From Microcella humidisoli (GTDB lineage Bacteria > Actinomycetota > Actinomycetes > Actinomycetales > Microbacteriaceae): a stretch of 64,000 bases of DNA. The notes under the pieces were generated by a model. That model made no database searches. It was not told the origin of the DNA and saw only the letters and a program-made list of their open reading frames with translations. Positions 53,063 through 61,600 of this stretch are shown here, one piece after another. The DNA lies in the NCBI RefSeq assembly GCF_024362325.1, contig NZ_CP101497.1, positions 62,001 through 126,000 on the forward strand, read 5' to 3'. The first letter of the stretch is position 1. The number at the start of each line of letters is the position of its first letter. A program made the position numbers and the translations under genes.

Positions 53063-53971
53063 TCAGCTCACGACGACGAACTGCTCGCCGATGTCGATGC
53101 GCGTGCCACGCACGACCGGGTAGCGGCGCCCCGGCTCGCACGGCCGGGCGTCTGTGCCCGGCTCGCGGATGACGGATCCGTTGCCGGAGTGACGGTCACT
53201 GACCCAGAACACCCCTGCTTCCTGCCCGAACTCGAAGTGCGTCTTCGAGACCGATCTCCCCGGATCGGCGATCACGACGAGGTGGTCGACGTACTCGCCG
53301 GGCTCGGGGCGCGGATTGCGCCCGGCGAGCCCGGAGCCGAGCACCGTATAGCTCTCGCCCGTGCTGAACTGCAGCACGAACCGCGCCCCACCCGTGCCGC
53401 GCGGCACAATCCGGGTGCTCTCCACGTCGGGTACGGGCACGGGTGCCGGCTCGACAGCGACCGGCGGGGCGGGCGGCTGGGGCTGCGGCACCGGCTGGGG
53501 CTGAGGCTGAGGCTGAGGCTGCGGCTGCGGCACAGGCTCCGGCTCCGGCTCCGGCTCCGGCTCCAGCTCAGGCTCCAGCTCAGGCTCCGGCCGCAACGCG
53601 ATGATCGGCTCGATGATGCGGGTGTCGCCCGGCAGCGGCGAACCGCACTCGGCGCAGTAGCGATCGTCCGGCTCGCGCGCGGCCCCGCACATCGGGCACG
53701 GGCTCGGGTCGGCGTCACGCGCGGGCGCGACCGCCGCCACGGGGGGCGTCGGCGCCTCGGCCGCAGCGGGAGAGTCGATCGACAACGGTCCGTCGACCGA
53801 CCACGGCACCGCATCCGGCGAGGCCACCGGCACCGGCAGCGGCGCCGTGACAGGCGCCGCGGGCCGCTCGACGACGGGAGGAACGACGGCCGGGGCCGAG
53901 ACAGACCGCCCGCATTCCCCGCAGAACAGGGCGAACGGCGGCAGCGCTGCCCCGCAGTGCTGGCACGTCAC
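53063..53971 (-). CDS. FHA-domain protein with two zinc ribbons
   Basis: A 302-residue protein. Two zinc ribbons lie near the N-terminus: CQHCG...CGECG (residues 3-21) and CPMCG...CAECG (about 92-110). A low-complexity linker of Glu-Pro then Pro-Gln repeats (about 128-180) follows. The C-terminal FHA domain (about 205-302) has SGLAGRNP, SVSKTHFEF and NGSVI, i.e. the Gly-Arg, Ser-x-x-His and Asn-Gly residues that bind phosphothreonine. A Ser/Thr kinase partner is expected but is not in the window. Start overlaps the stop of the transglutaminase-fold gene by 4 bp. Confidence 0.82.
   Translation of the reverse strand: MTCQHCGAALPPFALFCGECGRSVSAPAVVPPVVERPAAPVTAPLPVPVASPDAVPWSVDGPLSIDSPAAAEAPTPPVAAVAPARDADPSPCPMCGAAREPDDRYCAECGSPLPGDTRIIEPIIALRPEPELEPELEPEPEPEPEPVPQPQPQPQPQPQPVPQPQPPAPPVAVEPAPVPVPDVESTRIVPRGTGGARFVLQFSTGESYTVLGSGLAGRNPRPEPGEYVDHLVVIADPGRSVSKTHFEFGQEAGVFWVSDRHSGNGSVIREPGTDARPCEPGRRYPVVRGTRIDIGEQFVVVS
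53502..53594. repeat. Hexamer repeats coding the Pro-Gln and Glu-Pro linker
   Basis: Three GAGGCT units (53502-53520) and five perfect GGCTCC units (53535-53564), then alternating AGCTCA/GGCTCC. They encode the PQ and EP repeats of the FHA protein and could vary in number by slippage without shifting frame. Confidence 0.75.
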
Positions 53972-56301
53972 GATGCCCGACCCCCCGTCGTCCGTCGCCG
54001 TTCAGGATACCGGCGCAGCGATCGGGGCGAGATCGCCGCCCGCCAGCGCTCCCGGCGGGTGCGCCCTTCGGCGAGGGATGCCCGCACCGCGTCGGCCGTC
54101 GCCCACACTCGCTCGGCTTCCGCCGATTCCGGCGCCTCGGGCGCGTACACCGCACGATCGGCGACGCGGGCGAGCACCATGGCCTGCGGACGCCCGATGA
54201 CCGCGGCGACCTCGGAGCGCGTTGCCGACTGCGGCAGCGCCACACCGAAGTCGATCGCCTCGTCGGTGACGTCGCGCCATCCGCCGAGGATGCGCGCGGC
54301 CGGATCGCTCGCGGTGCGGCGACGACGGCGCCGACGCAGCTTCGCGGCCGCGATGCCCATGAGCGGCGAGGCGATGAGGCCCGCGATGAGCAGCACCGGC
54401 CCGACGACGGAGAGCACGGCGAGCACGGCCTGCCAGAAGGGATCGATCGCGGGGTCGTCGAGCTGCTCGATCTCGGGCGGCGCGAGCTCCTCCAGCGGGG
54501 GCGGGTCGTCGACCGGCGGCGGCACAGCGTTCTGGGGACGCGCGACCGGCACGGGCTCGTCGGGCTCGGTCGGCGGGATCTCGCGGCGCTCGGGCACGAC
54601 ATCGACGGCGACCCAGCCCGAGCCGGCGGTCGACACCTCGACCCACGCGGTGCGGTCGCGCTCGACGAACGTCGTCGTACCGCTCTCGTCGATCGGCCCG
54701 AAGCCCAGCACGACGCGGGAGGGAAACCCGAGCTCGCGCGCGATGAGCGCGGCCGCGACGGCGTACTGCTCGGCATCGCCGATCATGGGCCGGTCGAGCA
54801 CGAGCTGCTCGATGCGCTCGACCGAGTGGCCCGATCGGCTGGGGGGCTCGTCGTCGGCCACCCCGTTGCTGAGGTAGCCCTGCTCGCGCAGAGTATCGAG
54901 CGCTCGCTGCAAACGCGGGCCCGAGCCCTCGACGCCGGCGACGACGTCGCCGAGCCACGTACTGAGGGCTTCGGGGATGGCCGTGATCGCGGGCACCGCC
55001 GCGGATCCGGGGGCCGCGTCAGCGAGGCTCTCGACCGGCCGCGGCGGCAGCACCGCGTCGATCGTGTACTCGAGCCCCACGGGCACTCCCCCGACGAAGG
55101 CCGCCGTGCCTGTGACAGCGTTGTAGACGAAGCGGTCGCGCAGGTCGGCGGCGTCCTCGCCCGCGATGCTGATGGCCCCGAAGTCGCCGATGGACGGCAA
55201 CCAGACCCCGGTGCCGCGCTGCACGGTCAGGGTCGCGGTGACGCGATCGCCGTCGACCCCGGTCAGGTCGCGCCGCGTCGGGATGCGCACGAATCGGCCG
55301 GACTCGCTGTCGACGAGATCGCTGCCGACGGCGAAGACGGTGCCGTCGTAGCTATCGAGCACGGCGAGGCGGATGCGCGCTCCAGCGGGCGCGCCCGTCA
55401 CGGTGAGCGCCGCATCATCCGCGATCGCGGGGTCGAACGATGCGCGATAGGCGGCGAGCGGGCTGGGCTCGTCGAGCGGGTCGAAGGGACGCTCGGCGTT
55501 CGTGCGCAGCACCGTGCGATCACTGGTGGGCGGCACCGCGGCGACCGTCGCGGCCCCCACTCCGCCGGCGACGAGCAGCAGCGCCACGCCGGACGCGAGG
55601 GCCCGAGCCCCGAGCCAGCGCGAGTCGCCCGCCGCCGCGGCGCCGACGGCGGCCGCCCGCCGGTGGCGTCGCCAGACCGCCATCCAGAGCAGCAGGGTGG
55701 TGGCGAGGGCGATCGCCGTCGAGATCGGCAGCAGCGGCTGCTGGGGCCCGAGCGCGACGGCGATCGGGAAGGCGGCGAGAGGCACGATGGCCGCGAGCTC
55801 GCCGCGAACCGCGCGCACCGCGATCGTGAGCGTGAGCACCGGACCGATCAGCAGCAGCACGAACGCGGGAACGAGCAGCGCCTGATAGGAGCCCACAGGC
55901 AGGTCGATCGTGATGAGCTGCCGCCAGCCGAGCGCGACGCCGGCGAAGAGGTCGAGCAGTCCCGCCGGTTCGGGCAGGACGCCGTAGACGGTGCGGCTCG
56001 GCACCGCGAGGGGAACCCCGAATACGGTGAAGGCCGCGAGCACGGCGAGCGCGGTGCCCCAGGCGGGCCAACGCGCGATCGCCCCGGCCAGGGCGAGCGC
56101 GCATCCGAGCCCGATCGAGACGACCGCGAGCACGACGAACGCGGGGTCGCGGTAGATCGGCCAGAGCACGACGGCGACGACCGTCCAGGCGACGAGCGTG
56201 AACGCGGTCGCCGTGGTCATGACGGCACGCGAGGCGCGGGGGCGCGGCGCACGACGGACGACGGGACGGCGCGCGGCGGGGCGCCGGGATGCGCTCACCA
56301 T
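53968..56301 (-). CDS. Transglutaminase-fold membrane protein (TgpA-like), catalytic residues replaced
   Basis: A 777-residue protein. The N-terminal third has several membrane helices (about 30-240), then an extracellular region with the transglutaminase-like core, a further helix near 650-680, and a basic cytosolic tail. In the core, GDAEQYAVAAALIARELGFPSRVVLGFGP aligns with the usual GxCxxYA...RxxGxPxRVVxG motif, but Ala510 stands where the catalytic Cys should be. In RTAWVEV, Thr551 replaces the catalytic His; the Asp of VAVDVVP is kept. I infer a pseudo-enzyme acting in binding or scaffolding. It overlaps the DUF58 gene by 7 bp. Confidence 0.8.
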   Translation of the reverse strand: MVSASRRPAARRPVVRRAPRPRASRAVMTTATAFTLVAWTVVAVVLWPIYRDPAFVVLAVVSIGLGCALALAGAIARWPAWGTALAVLAAFTVFGVPLAVPSRTVYGVLPEPAGLLDLFAGVALGWRQLITIDLPVGSYQALLVPAFVLLLIGPVLTLTIAVRAVRGELAAIVPLAAFPIAVALGPQQPLLPISTAIALATTLLLWMAVWRRHRRAAAVGAAAAGDSRWLGARALASGVALLLVAGGVGAATVAAVPPTSDRTVLRTNAERPFDPLDEPSPLAAYRASFDPAIADDAALTVTGAPAGARIRLAVLDSYDGTVFAVGSDLVDSESGRFVRIPTRRDLTGVDGDRVTATLTVQRGTGVWLPSIGDFGAISIAGEDAADLRDRFVYNAVTGTAAFVGGVPVGLEYTIDAVLPPRPVESLADAAPGSAAVPAITAIPEALSTWLGDVVAGVEGSGPRLQRALDTLREQGYLSNGVADDEPPSRSGHSVERIEQLVLDRPMIGDAEQYAVAAALIARELGFPSRVVLGFGPIDESGTTTFVERDRTAWVEVSTAGSGWVAVDVVPERREIPPTEPDEPVPVARPQNAVPPPVDDPPPLEELAPPEIEQLDDPAIDPFWQAVLAVLSVVGPVLLIAGLIASPLMGIAAAKLRRRRRRRTASDPAARILGGWRDVTDEAIDFGVALPQSATRSEVAAVIGRPQAMVLARVADRAVYAPEAPESAEAERVWATADAVRASLAEGRTRRERWRAAISPRSLRRYPERRRTTGGRAS

Positions 56302-57704
56302 GTCGTCGCCCCCCGCATGGCTCGGCGCAGGTCGGCGAGCGAGCCGATCGTGACGACCGAGAACGCGCCCAGGCGTCGGCGACCCGGCACGTGGTCGGGG
56401 TCGCACAAAATGACGACGACCTCGACCGCGGGCGGGAAGCCCGCCGCGGCCGTGCGCAGGCGGGCGGGCGTCACGGTGGAGCCGACGACGAGGAACGCCA
56501 CGGAGACTCCGCGGGCGCTCTCGCCCGCGAGGCGCGCGACGTCGAGGATTCCGAGGGCGGCCGGCCCGTGCTCGACGACCGCGAGCTCGTCGAGCAGTCG
56601 GGACGGGGTCAGCGTCGAGAGCGGACGCAGCGCCACGACGGCGCGCTTGGCGAACTCGGGGGTCACGGCGCTCACGACGACCGAGACCTCTCGCGCGTCG
56701 CGGATCGCGCGCGCTCCGAGACTGCCCGCCACGCTCACCGCGAGCTCGAACTCCTCGTCTGAGCCGAAATCGATGCTCGCGATGCTGAGCGCCACGATCA
56801 GGTGGCTGCGCCGAGTCTCTTCGAACTGGCGCACCATGAAGGTGCCCGTCTTCGCCGTCGACTTCCAGTGGATATGGCGCCGGTCGTCGCCGGGCACGTA
56901 CTCGCGCAGCGCGTGGAAGGCCAGGTCGCTCGGCGTCAGGTCGCGCGTCGGCTGGCCCTCGAGGTCGCGCACGAGCCCGCTCGAAGTGGAGGGGATGTCG
57001 ATCGTGCGCGGGTGCACGACGATCTCGACCGCCGGAGTCCAGATGAGCTCGCGACGCACGAGGCCGATGGGGTCGGCGCGCACCGAGCGCACCGGCCCGA
57101 GGCCCACGCGGCCGCGGCGGGTGGTGGGCACGGCGACCTCGCGGGCGATGTCGCCATCGGGAGCGAGGCCCGGCACCGAGACCGGCACGATCTCCGCGCC
57201 GACCGGCAGGTCGACGACCTGCCCGAACGACCGGCGGCCGCTCGGGTTGCGCACACGGAGCCGGGCGACGGCCGGGTCGCCCACCGCGACGCGATGGGGC
57301 GGCGGAGCCAGCTCGACGCTGAGGCTCGTCCGCCCGAGAAGATAGACGGCCGCGACCACGGCAAGGGTGGCGCCGACCATGCCGAGCACGACGAGCTCTG
57401 CCCATCCCCATGCGTATCCCGCGAGGAGCGCGACGGGCACGAGGGCCGCCACGGTCCAGCCGAGCGGCGTGACGACCGACGACGCGGCCTGCCGGGCGCG
57501 GTCGAGACCGGTGCGCGCGGCACGGGCCGAGCGCACGATCGCGACCACGGCATCCGCCCCCCAGCCGGTGCGCTCGCCGACGATCCGCGTGCGCGCCGTC
57601 GTGACGGTCGACCCGATGGTCGACTCGTCGACGGTGCGCCGCGATCGCTCGCTCGACGGCGCTGCGGCGGGAGCCCGGCCGCGACTCTCGGGAGCGCTCG
57701 TCAC
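56295..57704 (-). CDS. DUF58-domain protein (MoxR-associated)
   Basis: A 469-residue protein. After a basic N-terminus, two membrane helices lie near 82-100 and 103-123. The DUF58 signature REYVPGDDRRHIHWKSTAKTGTFMVRQFEETR (conserved region about 270-300) is intact, followed by a von Willebrand A-like fold (LIVALSIASIDFGSDEE). DUF58 proteins act with MoxR AAA+ ATPases and transglutaminase-like proteins in assembly or maturation of envelope complexes. Its GTG start overlaps the moxR stop by 4 bp (GTGA). Confidence 0.85.
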   Translation of the reverse strand: MTSAPESRGRAPAAAPSSERSRRTVDESTIGSTVTTARTRIVGERTGWGADAVVAIVRSARAARTGLDRARQAASSVVTPLGWTVAALVPVALLAGYAWGWAELVVLGMVGATLAVVAAVYLLGRTSLSVELAPPPHRVAVGDPAVARLRVRNPSGRRSFGQVVDLPVGAEIVPVSVPGLAPDGDIAREVAVPTTRRGRVGLGPVRSVRADPIGLVRRELIWTPAVEIVVHPRTIDIPSTSSGLVRDLEGQPTRDLTPSDLAFHALREYVPGDDRRHIHWKSTAKTGTFMVRQFEETRRSHLIVALSIASIDFGSDEEFELAVSVAGSLGARAIRDAREVSVVVSAVTPEFAKRAVVALRPLSTLTPSRLLDELAVVEHGPAALGILDVARLAGESARGVSVAFLVVGSTVTPARLRTAAAGFPPAVEVVVILCDPDHVPGRRRLGAFSVVTIGSLADLRRAMRGATTW

Positions 57705-58669
57705 ACGGCGACCCGATCGCTCGGCGGCGGGGTCTCGACGAGAATCTGCGCGACCACGGAGGGGGCGGTCACGCCGTCGAACTCCGACTCGGGGTCGAGG
57801 CCGAGGCGGTGCGCGAGCACGGGCTCGGCGAGCGCCTTGACGTCATCGGGCACGACGTAGTGCCGCCCCTGGATCGCGGCGAAGGTCTTCGCGCACCGCA
57901 CGAGGGCGAGAGCTCCGCGCACGCTCGCGCCGAGCCGCACGTCGGGGTGGGTGCGGGTGGCGTCGACGAGTCGAGCGACGTAGTCGGTGATGACGGGGTC
58001 GATGTGCACCGTGCGCGCGACGGCGATCATGTCGCGCACGACGTCGAGCTCGACGACGGGCTCGAGCACCGCGGCCCGCGGCCCGCCCGCGGCGTCGAGA
58101 ATCCGCACGGTCGCCGCGTGGTCGGGGTAGCCGATCGCGGTCTTCATGAGGAAGCGGTCGAGCTGCGCCTCGGGCAGCCGGTAGGTGCCGGCCTGCTCGA
58201 TGGGGTTCTGGGTCGCGATGACGAGGAACGGCGCCGTGACGGGGTGGGTCACCCCGTCGATCGTGACATGCCCCTCCTCCATGACTTCGAGCAGGGCCGA
58301 CTGCGTCTTCGGGCTCGCCCGGTTGATCTCGTCCGCGAGCACGATCGTGGCGAACACTGGTCCGCGGTGGAACTCGAACTCTCCCGAGCGCTGGTCGTAG
58401 ACGGTCATGCCCGTGATGTCTCCGGGCAGCAGGTCGGGGGTGAACTGCACGCGCGTCGTCGTGCCCCGGATGCTCTGCGCAAGCGCCCGTGCCATCGACG
58501 TCTTGCCGGTGCCGGGCACGTCCTCGAGCAGCAGATGGCCCTCGCTCAGCAGGGCCGTGAGGCTGAGCCGGATCACGTACGACTTGCCCAGCACGACGTG
58601 CTCGACGTTGCCCACGATGCGCTCGACGATGTCGGCGAACCAGGAGGCCTGCTCGGGGGTCATGGTCAT
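57701..58669 (-). CDS. MoxR-family AAA+ ATPase
   Basis: A 322-residue AAA+ protein. Walker A EDVPGTGKTSMARAL, Walker B IVLADEINRASPKTQSALLE, sensor 1 IATQNPIEQAGTYRLPEAQLDRF and a C-terminal lid (HPDVRLGASVRGALAL) are all as in MoxR. These act as chaperone-like ATPases with a VWA/DUF58 partner. ATG 58669 overlaps the stop of the giant Ig/FN3 gene by 4 bp (ATGA), and the next gene overlaps its own stop, so the set is translationally coupled. Confidence 0.92.
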   Translation of the reverse strand: MTMTPEQASWFADIVERIVGNVEHVVLGKSYVIRLSLTALLSEGHLLLEDVPGTGKTSMARALAQSIRGTTTRVQFTPDLLPGDITGMTVYDQRSGEFEFHRGPVFATIVLADEINRASPKTQSALLEVMEEGHVTIDGVTHPVTAPFLVIATQNPIEQAGTYRLPEAQLDRFLMKTAIGYPDHAATVRILDAAGGPRAAVLEPVVELDVVRDMIAVARTVHIDPVITDYVARLVDATRTHPDVRLGASVRGALALVRCAKTFAAIQGRHYVVPDDVKALAEPVLAHRLGLDPESEFDGVTAPSVVAQILVETPPPSDRVAV

Positions 58670-61600
58670 GGTCGGTACTCCCGGGTGTAGGTGATGCCGT
58701 TCTCGGTGACGCTCACGATGAGGCGCGGGTCGTCGGGTGGCGCGGCGGTGATGGTGCAGCTCGACGGGGTGGGGGTGTCGATGGGGTCGCCGCCCGCGCA
58801 GGTGTGCTCGACGGCGTCGTAGTCGCCCTGCTCGACGGGCGTCCAGGTGATGGCGACGCTGCGGTCGTTCGGGGCCTCGCCCGTCGCGGTGATGGTCGGC
58901 TGCACGTCGATGCGCACCGCGACGCCGACCGCGAACGGGGCCGACCAGGTGCCGCACAGCAGCTGCTCGTACTGGCGGCAGCCGCGCACCTCGACCTGCA
59001 CCGATCGGCCGTAGTGGCTCGTGCCGGCGGTGAGCAACTGGGGCAGCGTCGCACCGCTCGACTCGGCGGGGTCCACCCCCGCGCCGATCAGGCGGTACTG
59101 CACCTGGTCGACGCCATCGCCCCCGGCCGTCGTGACGCCCGTGAGGCGGAAGTCCCAGCGCCCCTCGCCGTTGGCGACAGGCCCGTCGAGGGTGATCGCG
59201 GTGATCGTGCTCGGGCGTTCACGCGGCGTCGCGGTCACCTCGACGCTCTCGGTGCAGCCCTGCCCGTTGTACGCGTAGACGACGACGCGGTAGGTCGTGT
59301 CGGCGGAGAGGCCCGAGACGGTCGTCGCGGTGAGCGAGCCCGCGAGCTGGGTGACCCCGGCGGGGGGAACGTGCGCAGGAGCGCCCTCCTCGACGCCCGT
59401 CACGGTGCAGGCGGGGGGCGAGCCGGCCGTGCCGATCCACACGTAGTAGGCCTGCACGGCGCGGCCGTTGCCCGAGAACGCGCCCGCCCACGAGACGGTC
59501 ACCGAGGCGTCGCCCGCCCCCGAATCGGAGGTGGATCCGACCGCCGTCGGCGCCGCGAGCGCGAGCGGCGCCCCCGCCGGCGTGCCCGTCGTCGTGGAGC
59601 TGTTCCACGAGGTGAGCGGGTCGAACGAGTCGTTGCGAGCGCTGACCGAGACGGGGTACGCGGTGCCGTTGTCGAGCGCCCCGACATCGACGACCGAGAG
59701 CCAGTACTCGGTGCCGACGGGGTCGCTCGCAGGAACGGTGACCGTGCGCACGACCGGCCCGACCGCGACGCGGTAGCTGCGGATGTCGGAGGCCGCCGCG
59801 TCTTGAGCGGGCTTGGTCCAGCCGATGCGGAGGCCGTGATCGAGCGGCGTCACGCCGAGCAGCGCCGGAGCGGGCGGCACGAGGTCGCTCCATACGGCGT
59901 CGGCGAGCACGGTCGGTGCCGAGGGGCCCTGCGCGTTGACCGCGATGACGCTGATGCGCACGCGATTGTCGGAGCCGTTGCCCGGCGTCGGAACGGCGCA
60001 TGGCGAGGCGGGGCACACGGTCGTCGTCGAACTGCCGTCGCTCACACGCGTCACGGTGGCCTCGAAGCGCTCGATGGGCGCGTTGTTCGAGGCGCCGGGC
60101 GCCCATGCGATCGTGAGGCTGCGGTTGGCGAACGACGACACGCGCAGGTTCGTCACCGGGTCGGGCACGTCTTGCACCGAGATGCGCACGGCGCCCCAGA
60201 CGAACCGCTCAAGATCGTTCGTCGCGTCGGCCACCTGGTACTCGAGGTTGGTGTCGACGGGTTCAGCCGCTGCGCTGATGGTGGCGAGCAGCGTCTGGCC
60301 GTCGGCGCTCGGCACGATGCTGACGCCCGCGGGCAGGCTGCCGCTCTCGAGGCCGCGCACCGCGACGACCCGCAGCGGCTGGCCGGGGAAGGGGTTCCTC
60401 GCCTGGTCGTTGTCGAGCACGCGCACGGTCGTCGTCTGCGAGCGGGGCGCGATGACGGCGTCGGGTGCGGGTCGCGCGAGCGGGCGCGTCGACGGCACGA
60501 CGGTGACCTGGATGCGGCCGGGGGTGCCCGGCGCGGCGTCATCCCGCACGCCGAGGGTCACGCCCGTGGTCGTGCCGCGCGGCGTGCTGGGCAGCACGCG
60601 CACCCGCAGCGACTGCCCGCTCAGTTCGACCTCGAGCCCGGGCGATGCCGATTCGATGATCGAGTAGGCGAGCTCGTTGACGTCGTCAGGGTAGGGGTAC
60701 GCCGTGACGCGCACGAGGTCGAGCAGGCGCTCCTGACCGGGCTCGAGCTCGAGGGCGGCGCCGATCAGCACGGGCGGCTGGTTCTCGCGCGCCGTCACCT
60801 CGATGGGCAGCACGATGGTGGCGACGCGCCCCTCGGGGTCGGTCGCGCTGGCGCCGTCGGTCACCTCGAAGGTGAGCGAGGCGGGGCCGAAGTAGAGGTC
60901 GGCCGAGGTGAAACGCAGCGTGTTCTCGTCGACGACGAGCGGCTCGCCGTTCGACTGCGTCGCGCTCACGGTGGCCGTGTCGGTCAGCCTCACCTGCGCC
61001 CCGCCGACGGCGAGCACGTAGTCGTTGATGTCGATCGTCACGGTCTCCTCGCTGACGACCTCGATGCGGGGAGCGCGGCGGTCGAGCTGCGGCAGCGCAT
61101 CATCGGTGCCGGGGACCCAGATGAAGGCGGTCGAGCGCACGGTCGGATCGGCGGGGTGCACGACCTGGAAGGGGATGATCTGACGCTGCGCGCCGACCTG
61201 CACGCGCACGCGCCGGTCAGGCTGCACGACGGCGCCCGACTCGTAGCCGGGCACGAGCTCGAGCCCGAGCTCCGAGACCTCACCCTCGGCGAAGAAGACC
61301 CTCGCGAGCACGTCGACGTCGAGCTCGTCGCGATCGAGGATGTCGGTGAGCGAGAGCACGGTGTCTCGGGCGACGGGGGCCGAGAGCGGAGCATCCGGGC
61401 TCACGATGATCGTGATGAAGGCTTGCGAGGCCCCCGCGAGCGCGTTCTCGATCGTGTAGACGAGCCCGTACCGGCCCGGGGCGGCGGGCGGCACGACGCG
61501 CACGAACTGCCCGTCGACGATCTCGGCGCTCAGCTCGGCCCCGTTCGCCTCGACGCCCGTCACGGTGAGCGCCGAGCCGTCGGGGTCGGTGTCGTTGTCG

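Noticed and set aside
52962..53141. Longer start for the FtsK-like gene at 53141
   Set aside because: The extra 60 residues are Arg/Pro-rich, overlap the FHA gene and precede the natural proline-rich start before the membrane helices.
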